Assembly (NCBI RefSeq): GCF_002151125.1
Contig: NZ_MDJZ01000001.1
Coordinates: 26,743 to 90,742, forward strand
From: Clavibacter michiganensis
GTDB lineage: Bacteria > Actinomycetota > Actinomycetes > Actinomycetales > Microbacteriaceae
Length of the DNA stretch: 64,000 bases
Reading direction: 5' to 3'
Below, piece by piece: positions 1-8,993 of this stretch. The position numbers were made by a program, and so were the translations under genes. The stretch's first letter is position 1. Each line of letters begins with the position of its first letter. The notes beneath the pieces are model-generated. The model was not told where the DNA came from, did no database searches, and saw only the letters and a program-made list of their open reading frames with translations.

Positions 1-110
1 CGGTCGCCCTCGCCGACGCGGCCGTCCGCGAGCTGCTCCCGGGCGGGCGCACGGCGTCGCCGGGCCGGCTCGACGACGCGCCCGCCACGTCGACGGAGCC
101 CGCCGCGGCC

Positions 111-1463
111 GTGCCCGAGGCGGACGTCCCCGCGCTCGTCCAGGCTGCGCGCTCCGACGCCGACGTGCCGCGCGTCGATGCCGCGCCGGACGCGGCAGCG
201 GTCGAGCCCACGGCCGAGCCCGCCTCCGCCGACGGCGCCCCCGCGGCCGCCGTCCACGAGCCCATCCGGGTCGCCATCGTCGGCTGCGGCGTCATCGGCA
301 CGCACCACGCGCGCGTCCTCGCCGAGCACCCGGACTTCCGCGTCGCCGCGCTCGTCGACGTCACGGCCGCCACCGCGGACGAGCTCGCCGACGTGGTCGT
401 CGACGAGCTGCGGGCCGAGCGCCCGCGCGTCTTCGCCCGCCTCGGCGACCTCATCCGCGAGGACGCCGCCGAGCTCGTCGTGATCTGCACGCCCAGCGGC
501 CTGCACATCGGCCTCGCCGAGGAGGCGCTCGCGGCAGGCCTCCACGTCGTCATCGAGAAGCCGCTGGACGTCGACCTCGCACGCGGCCGCCGCATCGCCG
601 AGCTCGCGCGCGAGGCCGCCGGGCGCGGGATCCTCTCCACGGTCATCAGCCAGCACCGCTTCAACCCGTCGAGCGTCGTCGTCGACCGGGCCGTGCGCTC
701 GGGCCGTCTCGGCCGTCTCACCTCCGCCGTCGCCAGCGCGCCGTGGTGGCGCAGCCAGGGCTTCTACGACTCCGGCCACTGGCGCGGCACGTGGGACCTC
801 GACGGCGGCGGCGCCCTGATGAACCAGGGCGTGCACACGCTCGACCTGCTCGTCTCCTACCTGGGGCGCCCGGTCGAGGTCTACGCGCAGACCGCGCTCC
901 TCGCGCACGACGGCATCGAGGTCGAGGACGTCGCGGTCGCCGTGATCCGGTTCGCCTCCGGCGCCCTCGCGACCCTGCAGGCGACGACCGCCGGCTACCC
1001 GGGCCTCGACACGCGCGTGCAGGTGCAGGGCACGCGCGGATCCGCGGTCATCGAGGCGGGATCCCTCACCTACTTCCACGCGGCGCCCGAGTCGGGCGTG
1101 CCCGCCCAGGCCGACGTGCGCAACGACGCCGAGCTCGAGCTGCACGCGGCCGACCTGCCGCGCTCGCCGCGCCTCGACAACACCTACCTCGAGGGCCACT
1201 ACCGGCAGTACGACGACATCGCCGACGCCCTGCGCACGGGACGGCCGGCGGGGGTCACGGTCGACGACGCGTTCGTCTCGCTCGCGACCGTGGTCAGCGT
1301 CTACGTGTCGGCCACGCTCGGCGCGCCCGTCGCGTTCGAGGACGTCGTCGACGGCGTGCACGACGGCCTGCGCCTCCGGGTCGGGCAGTCCACGCCGCCC
1401 GCGCCGGGATCCCCGTCGCCCGCCGCCGCGGACCCGTCGCCCGGGGACGCGTCCGTCCGGTAG
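111..1463 (+). CDS. Gfo/Idh/MocA family oxidoreductase, start uncertain, possibly cut by the window edge
   Basis: NAD(P)-dependent sugar or cyclitol dehydrogenase-type protein. The Rossmann motif VAIVGCGVIGTHHARVL begins near residue 54, followed by the EKPLDVD lysine motif (EKP) typical of the family and a C-terminal GFO_IDH_MocA domain. The first ~50 residues are an Ala/Pro/Asp-rich linker that the family does not need, and the tail after about residue 425 is also Pro/Ala-rich. GTG at 111 is the first start in the window, but the frame is open without a stop back to position 3, so the protein may begin upstream or be the C-terminal half of a fusion. Substrate cannot be told from the sequence. 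Confidence 0.8.
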   Translation: MPEADVPALVQAARSDADVPRVDAAPDAAAVEPTAEPASADGAPAAAVHEPIRVAIVGCGVIGTHHARVLAEHPDFRVAALVDVTAATADELADVVVDELRAERPRVFARLGDLIREDAAELVVICTPSGLHIGLAEEALAAGLHVVIEKPLDVDLARGRRIAELAREAAGRGILSTVISQHRFNPSSVVVDRAVRSGRLGRLTSAVASAPWWRSQGFYDSGHWRGTWDLDGGGALMNQGVHTLDLLVSYLGRPVEVYAQTALLAHDGIEVEDVAVAVIRFASGALATLQATTAGYPGLDTRVQVQGTRGSAVIEAGSLTYFHAAPESGVPAQADVRNDAELELHAADLPRSPRLDNTYLEGHYRQYDDIADALRTGRPAGVTVDDAFVSLATVVSVYVSATLGAPVAFEDVVDGVHDGLRLRVGQSTPPAPGSPSPAAADPSPGDASVR

Positions 1464-1633
1464 CATCGGGGGTTGAACTTCGGCGAGGGATCGCAGGGGC
1501 CGTGCGCGAGCACGGCGGCGGTCCGTTATCGACGCGGTGGACGGGGCTCGCACCTCAATCCTCACGCGCAAGCGTTCGAGCAGACGACTGACACACGACG
1601 CGAGCCCTCACGGGCCGCACTAGGAGCGACACC
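1461..1633 (+). promoter_or_regulatory. Promoter -10 and long leader of rplY
   Basis: TAGCAT at 1461-1466 directly overlaps the stop region of the oxidoreductase gene and looks like a -10 element, giving a predicted leader of about 160 nt before rplY. The leader holds an outer inverted repeat (GGGCTCGC at 1544-1551 with GCGAGCCC at 1600-1607) enclosing a small hairpin, ACGC-GCAA-GCGT at 1564-1575, with a GNRA-type loop. The ribosome binding site AGGAG at 1622-1626 follows. A structured leader suits autoregulation of a ribosomal protein, but that is inference. Confidence 0.4.
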
Positions 1634-2278
1634 ATGGTTGACAACAACCTCTCCGCGGAGCTGCGCACGCAGTTCGGCAAGGGCGCGGCCCGCAAGATCC
1701 GCGCGGTCGGCAAGATCCCCGCGGTCATCTACGGCCACGGCACCGACCCGCAGCACGTCACGCTGCCGGGCCACGAGCTCATGCTCATCATCCGCAAGGC
1801 GAACCAGATCATCACGCTCGACATCGAGGGCACGCCCCAGCTCGCGCTGGTGAAGGACGTCCAGAAGGACCCCGTGCGCCAGATCATCGAGCACGTCGAC
1901 CTCATCGTCGTCCGCCGGGGCGAGCGCGTCGAGGTCGAGGTCCCGATCCACGTCGAGGGCGAGTCCTACCCCGGCACGATCCACAACCTCGAGTACACGT
2001 CCATCACGGTCGACGTCGAGGCCACGCACATCCCCGAGTCCTTCGTCGTCTCGATCGAGGGCTTCGAGGAGGGCACGCAGATCACCGCCGGGCAGGTCGA
2101 CCTGCCCGCCGGCGCGACGCTCGTCACCGACCCCGAGACGCTCGTGCTCGCGGTCTCCGTGCCGCAGCTCGACCTCACCACCGACGCGGTGGACGAGGAC
2201 GTCGTGGCCGAGGGCGACGCGGACGTCGAGGTCACCGACGAGGGCGCCACCGGCGACCAGTCCGGCGACGACAAGTAG
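1634..2278 (+). CDS. rplY: 50S ribosomal protein L25 / general stress protein Ctc
   Basis: 5S-rRNA-binding ribosomal protein of the long Ctc form (214 aa): an N-terminal L25 beta-barrel (about residues 1-95, with RKIRAVGKIPAVIYGHGTDP) and a C-terminal TL5-like beta domain, ending in an acidic tail (EDVVAEGDADVEVTDEGATG). ATG at 1634 is preceded by AGGAG at 7 nt spacing. It lies just upstream of pth in the same direction, the common arrangement in Gram-positives, with a hairpin terminator between them. Confidence 0.95.
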   Translation: MVDNNLSAELRTQFGKGAARKIRAVGKIPAVIYGHGTDPQHVTLPGHELMLIIRKANQIITLDIEGTPQLALVKDVQKDPVRQIIEHVDLIVVRRGERVEVEVPIHVEGESYPGTIHNLEYTSITVDVEATHIPESFVVSIEGFEEGTQITAGQVDLPAGATLVTDPETLVLAVSVPQLDLTTDAVDEDVVAEGDADVEVTDEGATGDQSGDDK

Positions 2279-2319
2279 CCACCGCCCGCGGCCCCGGCCG
2301 CACGCACGACCAGCACCAC

Positions 2320-2368
2320 GGAGCCCGTCGGCCGCCGTCCGGGACACCGGCAGCGGCCGGCGGGCTCC
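2320..2368 (+). terminator. Hairpin between rplY and pth
   Basis: A 16-bp stem with one G-T wobble (arms 2320-2335 and 2353-2368, loop 17 nt). There is no U-run, as is usual in this GC range. It would end or attenuate rplY transcription ahead of pth. Confidence 0.6.
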
Positions 2369-2411
2369 GCGCATCCACCCGGATGCCATCGACGACACGA
2401 GGAGAGCGCAC

Positions 2412-2999
2412 GTGGACGACCGGACCCTGCTCGTGGTCGGCCTCGGCAACCCCGGCCCGCAGTACGCGGGCACGCGGCACAACGTGGGGCAGATGGCGCT
2501 CGACGTGCTCGCCGACCGCATGCGCGCCACCTTCCGCTCGCACCGCGCCAACGCGCAGGTCGCGGAGGGGCGCGCGGTGCCCGGCGGGCCGAAGCTCATC
2601 CTCGCGAAGCCGAGCTCGTTCATGAACCTGTCCGGCGGGCCGGTCGCGAACCTCCTCAAGTACTTCTCGCTCGAGCCCGCGCAGCTCGTGGTGGCGCACG
2701 ACGAGCTCGACATCCCCTTCGACGCGATGAAGCTCAAGCAGGGAGGCGGGCACGGCGGCCACAACGGGATCCGCGACATCATCTCCTCCGCCGGCACGGG
2801 CGACTTCACGCGCGTGCGCATCGGCATCGGCCGCCCGCCCGGCCGTCAGGACGCCGCCGACTTCGTGCTGAAGCCGTTCTCCTCCACCGAGCGGCAGGTG
2901 CTGCCGAACGTGCTGGAGGACGCGGCCGACGCCGTCGAGATGATCGCCTCCGACGGCCTCATCGCCGCGCAGCTGCGCTTCCACACCGCCGCGTCCTGA
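2412..2999 (+). CDS. pth: Peptidyl-tRNA hydrolase
   Basis: Cleaves peptidyl-tRNA released from stalled ribosomes and recycles tRNA in the cytoplasm. The catalytic His is His23 in GLGNPGPQYAGTRHNVG. The downstream signatures KPSSFMNLSGGPV, VAHDELDIPF and GGGHGGHNGIRDI are all intact. Length (195 aa) is typical. The start is GTG at 2412 with GAGGAG shortly upstream. Confidence 0.96.
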   Translation: MDDRTLLVVGLGNPGPQYAGTRHNVGQMALDVLADRMRATFRSHRANAQVAEGRAVPGGPKLILAKPSSFMNLSGGPVANLLKYFSLEPAQLVVAHDELDIPFDAMKLKQGGGHGGHNGIRDIISSAGTGDFTRVRIGIGRPPGRQDAADFVLKPFSSTERQVLPNVLEDAADAVEMIASDGLIAAQLRFHTAAS

Positions 3000-3075
3000 C
3001 CCGCGCACGGACCGTCGTCCGGCCTCCGCGCGTCCGCCCACGGCGGACGACGGCGAGCACGTCGGTGGCGGCGCG

Positions 3076-3081
3076 TACGAT
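3076..3081 (+). promoter_or_regulatory. Leaderless-type -10 element of mfd
   Basis: TACGAT ends 6 nt before the GTG start of mfd, so the predicted transcript begins at or next to the start codon. No Shine-Dalgarno sequence is present. Confidence 0.5.
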
Positions 3082-3087
3082 CATCTG

Positions 3088-6000
3088 GTGATCCTCCAGG
3101 GCTTGATCCCGGCGCTCTCGCGCGCCTCCACGTTCGACGACGCCCTCGCATCGGCCTCCCGCGACGCCGACTTCTCCCTCACCGAGGGGCTCCAGGGGCC
3201 GCTGCTCGCGGGGCTCCTGCGCCAGCGCATCCAGCGCGGCATCCCGGGGTGCCTCCTCGTCGTCACCGCCACCGGCCGCGAGTCGGAGGGCATGCGCCGC
3301 AGCCTCGACGCGGTGCTGCCGGACGCCGAGATCCTCGAGTTCCCGGCGTGGGAGACGCTGCCGCACGAGCGGCTCAGCCCGAGCGCCGAGATCGTCGGCA
3401 AGCGGATCCACGCGCTCCGCCGCATGGAGCAGTGGCACGCCGCGCTCGGCCAGGGCGCCCGCGAGGTCCCGGCCGACCAGGTGCGCCCGCTCGTCATCGT
3501 CGCCTCGGTGCGCGCCGCGCTGCAGCCCGTCGCGGACAACCTCACCGAGCTGCCGCCCGTGCAGCTCGCGACCGGCAGCCGGGGCCACGACCTGTCCGAG
3601 CTCGCCGTCCGGCTCGTCGACCTCGCGTACTCGCGCGTCGACATGGTCACGCGCCGCGGCGAGTTCGCGGTGCGCGGCGGCATCCTCGACGTCTTCCCTC
3701 CCGTTTCCGACCACCCCGTGCGCGTCGAGTTCTTCGGCGACGAGGTCGACCAGATGCGGCCCTTCGCGGTCGCCGACCAGCGCTCGCTCGAGGAGGAGAT
3801 CACCTCCGTCGAGCTGCCGCCGAGCCGCGAGCTGCTGCTGAGCGCGCCCGTGCGCCAGCGCGCCCGCGAGATGCAGCACGAGTTCCCGAACCTGCAGCAG
3901 ATGCTCGCCAAGATCGCCGAGGGCATCCCCGTCGAGGGCATGGAGTCGCTCGCGCCGGCGCTCGTCGACCGGCTCGTGCCGGTCACGCACTACCTCCCCG
4001 TGGACGCGGCCATCGCCGTCGTCTCGCCCGAGCGGGTGTCCACCCGCGCGCAGAGCCTCGCGGACACCAACCGCGAGTTCCTCGACGCCGCGTGGAACGC
4101 CGCGACCGCGGGCGCCCAGGCGCCCATCGACCTCGCCTCGGGCGACTTCCTCTCGCTCGGCCGCCTGCGCGACGCGCGCGGCCCGCGCCGCTGGTGGACC
4201 CTGTCCGGCTTCCAGGCCACCGACGTGCTGCCGGAGGACCTCGGGATCGACGAGGTCATGACCGTGCGCATCCAGGCGGATCCCGTGCCGAGCTTCGCGG
4301 GCAACGCCGACGGCGCCATCGAGCACGTGCGCGAGCGCCTCGCGGCCGGCTGGAGCGTGGGCGTCGTGGCGCAGGGATCCGGGCTCGTCGAGCGCGCCGA
4401 CACCGTGCTGCGCGAGGCGGGCGTGCCCGCTCGCGTGGTCGAGGAGTTCCCGGCCGAGCCCGAGCCCGGCATCGCCTACCTGCTGCGCTCCGCCATCGAC
4501 GCCGGCTTCGAGATGCCCGAGGTGAAGCTCGCGCTCCTCACCGAGAGCGAGTTCTACGGGCGCGCCGCCGGCTACGACAGCCGACAGGTCAAGAAGCTCG
4601 CCACCCGGCGCAAGAACGTGGTGGATCCGCTGCAGCTGAAGACCGGCGACCACGTCGTCCACACCACGCACGGCATCGGGAGGTTCGTCGAGCTCACGCA
4701 GCGCGAGGTCTCCTCGGGCGGGCGGAACGCCGTGAAGACCCGCCGCGAGTACCTCGTCATCGAGTACGCGCCCTCCAAGCGCGGCTACCCGGGCGACAAG
4801 CTCTTCGTGCCCACCGACCAGCTCGACCTCCTCAGCCGCTACGTCGGCGGCGAGGAGCCGGCCCTCAGCAAGATGGGCGGCAGCGACTGGGCCGCCGCCA
4901 AGGGCAAGGCGCGCCGCGCCGTCCGCGACATCGCGGTCGAGCTCGTCAAGCTGTACTCCGCGCGCATGGCGTCGCGCGGGCACTCGTTCCCGCCGGACAC
5001 CCCGTGGCAGCGCGAGCTCGAGGAGGCGTTCCCCTTCATGGAGACGCCCGACCAGCTCACCGTCATCGACGAGGTGAAGCGCGACATGGAGAGCCCCATC
5101 CCCATGGACCGCCTGGTCTCCGGCGACGTCGGCTTCGGCAAGACCGAGATCGCCGTGCGCGCCGCGTTCAAGGCGGTGCAGGACGGCAAGCAGGTCGTGA
5201 TGCTCGTGCCCACGACGCTCCTCGTGAAGCAGCACTTCGAGACGTTCTCCGAGCGCTTCGCCGGGTTCCCCGTGCACCTGCGCCAGCTCAGCCGGTTCCA
5301 GACCGACAAGGAGTCGCGCGAGACCGTCAAGGGCCTCGAGGACGGCTCGGTCGACGTCGTCATCGGCACCCACCGCCTGCTCACGGGCAGCATCGCGTTC
5401 AAGGACGTGGGGCTCGTCATCATCGACGAGGAGCAGCGGTTCGGCGTCGAGCACAAGGACGCGCTGAAGAAGCTCAAGGCCAACGTCGACATCCTCGCGA
5501 TGTCGGCCACGCCCATCCCGCGCACGCTCGAGATGGCGGTCACGGGCATCCGCGAGATGTCGACGCTCGCGACGCCGCCGGAGGACCGGCACCCGATCCT
5601 CACCTTCGTGGGGCCGAACAGCGAGAAGCAGATCGCCGCCGCCATCCGGCGCGAGCTGCTACGCGAGGGCCAGGTGTTCTTCGTGCACAACCGCGTCTCG
5701 AGCATCAACCGCGTGGCCTCCGAGCTGGCGGAGCTCGTGCCCGAGGCGCGCGTCGCGGTCGCCCACGGCAAGATGAGCGAGTCGATGCTCGAGCAGGTCA
5801 TCGTCGACTTCTGGGAGCGGAAGTTCGACGTGCTCGTGTCGACCACCATCATCGAGACCGGCCTCGACATCGCGAACGCCAACACGCTCATCATCGACCG
5901 GGCCGACAAGTACGGGCTCAGCCAGCTGCACCAGCTGCGCGGGCGCGTCGGCCGCGGGCGGGAGCGGGCGTACGCGTACTTCCTCTACGACGCCGACAAG

Positions 6001-6720
6001 CCGCTGTCCGAGACCGCGCACGACCGGCTGTCCACCATCGCGGCGAACAACGAGCTGGGATCCGGCATGCAGGTCGCGCTCAAGGACCTCGAGATCCGCG
6101 GCGCCGGCAACCTGCTGGGCGGCGAGCAGTCCGGCCACATCCAGGGCGTCGGCTTCGACCTCTACCTGCGCATGATCGGCGAGGCCGTCTCGACCTTCCG
6201 CGGCGACGTCGCGGAGGGGCAGACCGAGCTGCGGCTCGAGCTGCCGGTGGACGCGCACATCCCCGAGGAGTACGTCGACAGCGAGCGGCTGCGCCTCGAG
6301 GCATACCAGAAGCTGTCGACCGCGGCCTCGCCCACGGCCACCGACGACCAGATCGACCGGGTCATCGAGGAGCTGGCCGATCGCTACGGCGAGCCGCCCG
6401 TGGAGGTCGACAACCTCGTGCGGGTCTCCCGCCTGCGTCGCGTGGCGCAGCGGGCCGGGCTCAGCGAGGTCGTCGCGATGGGGCCGAACCTGCGCATCGC
6501 GCCGGCCGACCTCGCCGACAGCAAGCAGGTGCGCCTGCAGCGCATGTACCCGGGCAGCCGGCTGTTCGCGCAGACCAACGCGGTCACCGTCCCGCTGCCC
6601 AAGCGCGACGGCGAGCCGCTGCCCGACGCCGAGCTGGTCGACTGGGTGCGCCAGCTCCTCGACGCCGTCTTCACGGTGGAGCCCGCACCGGCCGCGAAGG
6701 AGTCCGCGCCGAAGGCGTGA
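3088..6720 (+). CDS. mfd: Transcription-repair coupling factor Mfd
   Basis: Removes RNA polymerase stalled at DNA lesions and recruits UvrA for nucleotide excision repair. At 1210 aa it carries the full set of domains: N-terminal UvrB-homology module, CarD/RNAP-interaction domain (GDHVVHTTHGIGRFVEL), SF2 translocase with Walker A GDVGFGKTEIAVRAAF at about residue 679 and the DEEQRFGVEHK box near 780, a RecG-like motif (QLRGRVGRG), and a C-terminal TRCF domain. GTG at 3088 lies right behind a -10 like sequence (leaderless). Confidence 0.97.
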   Translation: MILQGLIPALSRASTFDDALASASRDADFSLTEGLQGPLLAGLLRQRIQRGIPGCLLVVTATGRESEGMRRSLDAVLPDAEILEFPAWETLPHERLSPSAEIVGKRIHALRRMEQWHAALGQGAREVPADQVRPLVIVASVRAALQPVADNLTELPPVQLATGSRGHDLSELAVRLVDLAYSRVDMVTRRGEFAVRGGILDVFPPVSDHPVRVEFFGDEVDQMRPFAVADQRSLEEEITSVELPPSRELLLSAPVRQRAREMQHEFPNLQQMLAKIAEGIPVEGMESLAPALVDRLVPVTHYLPVDAAIAVVSPERVSTRAQSLADTNREFLDAAWNAATAGAQAPIDLASGDFLSLGRLRDARGPRRWWTLSGFQATDVLPEDLGIDEVMTVRIQADPVPSFAGNADGAIEHVRERLAAGWSVGVVAQGSGLVERADTVLREAGVPARVVEEFPAEPEPGIAYLLRSAIDAGFEMPEVKLALLTESEFYGRAAGYDSRQVKKLATRRKNVVDPLQLKTGDHVVHTTHGIGRFVELTQREVSSGGRNAVKTRREYLVIEYAPSKRGYPGDKLFVPTDQLDLLSRYVGGEEPALSKMGGSDWAAAKGKARRAVRDIAVELVKLYSARMASRGHSFPPDTPWQRELEEAFPFMETPDQLTVIDEVKRDMESPIPMDRLVSGDVGFGKTEIAVRAAFKAVQDGKQVVMLVPTTLLVKQHFETFSERFAGFPVHLRQLSRFQTDKESRETVKGLEDGSVDVVIGTHRLLTGSIAFKDVGLVIIDEEQRFGVEHKDALKKLKANVDILAMSATPIPRTLEMAVTGIREMSTLATPPEDRHPILTFVGPNSEKQIAAAIRRELLREGQVFFVHNRVSSINRVASELAELVPEARVAVAHGKMSESMLEQVIVDFWERKFDVLVSTTIIETGLDIANANTLIIDRADKYGLSQLHQLRGRVGRGRERAYAYFLYDADKPLSETAHDRLSTIAANNELGSGMQVALKDLEIRGAGNLLGGEQSGHIQGVGFDLYLRMIGEAVSTFRGDVAEGQTELRLELPVDAHIPEEYVDSERLRLEAYQKLSTAASPTATDDQIDRVIEELADRYGEPPVEVDNLVRVSRLRRVAQRAGLSEVVAMGPNLRIAPADLADSKQVRLQRMYPGSRLFAQTNAVTVPLPKRDGEPLPDAELVDWVRQLLDAVFTVEPAPAAKESAPKA

Positions 6721-6757
6721 TCCTCGCCGACTGGCGGGCCGGCCGGGTGGTCGGCGC

Positions 6758-7987
6758 CTAGGCGCGGGCCGGGCCGCCGTCCACGTGCGCCGGGAAGTCG
6801 TCGCGCGTCGCGTCGTCCTCGTCGTCGGAGGACCCCGCGCGGCGGGCGCGGCGGCTGCGGATCGACAGCGTGACGGCGGCCGCCACCACGGAGACGCCCG
6901 AGCCGAGCAGCACCGCGAGGGTGCCCTCGTCGCGCACCTCGTCGAGGCCCGCGAACGCCAGCTCGCTCATCAGGAGCGACACCGTGAAGCCGATGCCGCC
7001 GAGGAGCGACACCGTCACGAGGTCCGGCATCGCGAGGCCGCCCGGAGCGCCACGGCGGCGTGCCACGGCCGCGCCGAGGAGCCCGCCCGCCGTGATCCCG
7101 ACGAGCTTGCCGAGCGGCAGCGCGAGCGCGATGCCCCAGAAGGCCGGCGCGAGCTCGGCGATGCCCACGGCGGGGATGGCGACGAGGGCCGCGGAGAAGG
7201 CGAACAGCGGCAGGACGATCCCGTTCGACAGCGGCTCCAGGGCGTGCGCGGCCCGCAGGCCCTGGACGCGGGGGAGCGCGAAGCCGAGCGCGACGCCCGC
7301 GATGGTGGCGTGGATACCGGAGGAGAGCGTCGCCCACCAGGTCACCAGGGCGATGAGCACCAGCAGGGCGACCACGGCGATCCGCACGGCTCCGGTCCGC
7401 CCCGCGCCGAGGCGGCCGACGACGGCGAACAGCACGACGCCCGCGACCGCGAGGCCGAGCGCGCCCACCTCGAGGTCGGTCGTGAAGAAGACCGCGATGA
7501 TCACGATCGCGATGAGGTCGTCGAGCACGGCCAGCGCCAGGAGGAACACGCGCACCGCGGCGGGGAGGCCGCGGCCGAACACGGCGAGCACGCCGAGCGC
7601 GAAGGCGATGTCCGTGGCGGTGGGCACGGGCCAGCCGCGCTCGAGGCCGCTGCCCGCGGTGATGGCGAGGTAGACGAGGGCCGGGACGATGACGCCGCCC
7701 ACGGCCGCGATCGCGGGCACGAGGGCCGCGGAGACGCTGTTCAGCCCACCGGCGACGAACTCGTGCTTGAGCTCGACCGCGACGATGAAGAAGAAGATCA
7801 CGAGCAGGCCGTCGCTCACCCAGTGCCGGAGCGTCAGGTCGACGCCGATCGCGGGGACGGCGAGATGGCCGTCGGCCCACGCGATGAGGCCGGGGCCGGC
7901 GGGCGTGTTCGCGACGACGAGGCCGACGACGGCGGCGAGGAGGAGGAGCCCGGCGGCGACGCGCTCGGAGCGGATGAGGGCGATCAT
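6758..7987 (-). CDS. nhaA: Na+/H+ antiporter NhaA
   Basis: Electrogenic sodium/proton exchanger of the inner membrane for pH and salt homeostasis. The 409-residue protein has the NhaA core: FFFIVAVELKHEF, and the LDDLIAIVIIAVFF segment with the paired aspartates that bind the ion in E. coli NhaA, plus about 11-12 hydrophobic segments. The ATG at 7987 (MIALIRSERVAAG) is chosen; the open frame further upstream is arginine-rich antisense noise. The tail ends in a charged stretch (SSDDEDDATRDDFP). Convergent with mfd and divergent from mazG. Confidence 0.93.
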   Translation of the reverse strand: MIALIRSERVAAGLLLLAAVVGLVVANTPAGPGLIAWADGHLAVPAIGVDLTLRHWVSDGLLVIFFFIVAVELKHEFVAGGLNSVSAALVPAIAAVGGVIVPALVYLAITAGSGLERGWPVPTATDIAFALGVLAVFGRGLPAAVRVFLLALAVLDDLIAIVIIAVFFTTDLEVGALGLAVAGVVLFAVVGRLGAGRTGAVRIAVVALLVLIALVTWWATLSSGIHATIAGVALGFALPRVQGLRAAHALEPLSNGIVLPLFAFSAALVAIPAVGIAELAPAFWGIALALPLGKLVGITAGGLLGAAVARRRGAPGGLAMPDLVTVSLLGGIGFTVSLLMSELAFAGLDEVRDEGTLAVLLGSGVSVVAAAVTLSIRSRRARRAGSSDDEDDATRDDFPAHVDGGPARA

Positions 7988-8094
7988 GGGCGCCTTCCGG
8001 GGTCGATGGTGGGGGAGACGGTCGCCCGCCGCCGACCAGGCTTCCCGGCACACCGCCGACGAGCTTACCCGCGCCCCGGTGCGAGGATGACGGG

Positions 8095-8838
8095 ATGAGC
8101 GAGCCCGCCTCCCCGTCCGCATCCGCCGCTCCACCCGCATCCGAGGGCGCCGCCCGCGCCGTCGCGGAGCTCGCCGCCGCGATGGCCGTGCTGCGCGCGC
8201 CGGACGGCTGCGTCTGGAACCGGGGGATGACCCACCGGACCCTCGTCCCCTACCTCCTCGAGGAGAGCCACGAGCTCGTCGAGGCCATCGAGACCGACGA
8301 CGTGCCCGGCATGCGCGAGGAGCTCGCCGACGTGCTCCTCCAGGTCGTCTTCCACGCCGACATCGCGCGCACCGAGGGCGAGGGATTCGACCTCGCCGAC
8401 GTCGCGCGGACCGCCACGGAGAAGATGGTCCGCCGCCACCCGCACGTCTTCGGCGACGAGCGCGCCGACACGGTCGAGGAGGTCCTGCGGGTGTGGGGCG
8501 CCGCGAAGGACCGCGAGAAGTCGGCGCGCACGAGCGTCGTCGACGGGATCCCGATGGGCATGCCGTCCCTCGCGCTCGCCGACAAGCTGCTCGGCCGGGC
8601 GGAGCGCGTCGGGCTGCTCGAACCGGACGCGCCCGCGGCGATCCCCGTCGACGACGAGGACGACCTCGGCCGGCTGCTCCTCGCGGTCGTCGTCTCGGCG
8701 AGGTCCCGCGGGCTCGACGCGGAGCGCGCGCTGCGGACGACGCTGCGGTCGCTGACCGCGGAGATCCGGGACGCGGAGGAGCGGCCCGACGACGGAGGAC
8801 CCGACGACGCCTCTCCCGGCGCGGGCCGGAGCGCCTGA
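8095..8838 (+). CDS. mazG: MazG family nucleoside triphosphate pyrophosphohydrolase
   Basis: Hydrolyses (d)NTPs to NMP and pyrophosphate, a house-cleaning role. Metal-binding motifs EESHELVEAI (about residues 57-66) and EELADVLLQVVFHADIA are intact, as is the FTDLADVA-like segment (GFDLADVARTATEKM) and RRHPHVFGD. This looks like one catalytic MazG domain followed by a less conserved ~90-residue C-terminal half, as in mycobacterial MazG. ATG at 8095. Divergently transcribed from nhaA. Confidence 0.9.
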   Translation: MSEPASPSASAAPPASEGAARAVAELAAAMAVLRAPDGCVWNRGMTHRTLVPYLLEESHELVEAIETDDVPGMREELADVLLQVVFHADIARTEGEGFDLADVARTATEKMVRRHPHVFGDERADTVEEVLRVWGAAKDREKSARTSVVDGIPMGMPSLALADKLLGRAERVGLLEPDAPAAIPVDDEDDLGRLLLAVVVSARSRGLDAERALRTTLRSLTAEIRDAEERPDDGGPDDASPGAGRSA

Positions 8839-8864
8839 GGCGAGGTCCGGCCCGCGGGGGCGTC

Positions 8865-8889
8865 GCCCGGGATTTACCCGATCCCGGGC
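8865..8889 (+). terminator. Short hairpin after mazG
   Basis: Perfect 9-bp inverted repeat (8865-8873 and 8881-8889) with a 7-nt loop, 27 nt after the mazG stop. Confidence 0.4.
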
Positions 8890-8993
8890 CGCCGTGTCCG
8901 TCGCCTCCACCCGAAGGAGACGGCGGACAGATCTGGGCGCTCACACCGTACGGGTCTTCGCCACGTGTCCATCACGCTTGTTATGGTGAGGCC

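Noticed and set aside
2959..5592. Long minus-strand open frame antisense to mfd (877 aa)
   Set aside because: Composition is Arg/Ala/Glu/Val/His-rich low complexity typical of antisense high-GC frames; no domain is recognisable, and the plus-strand Mfd is complete.
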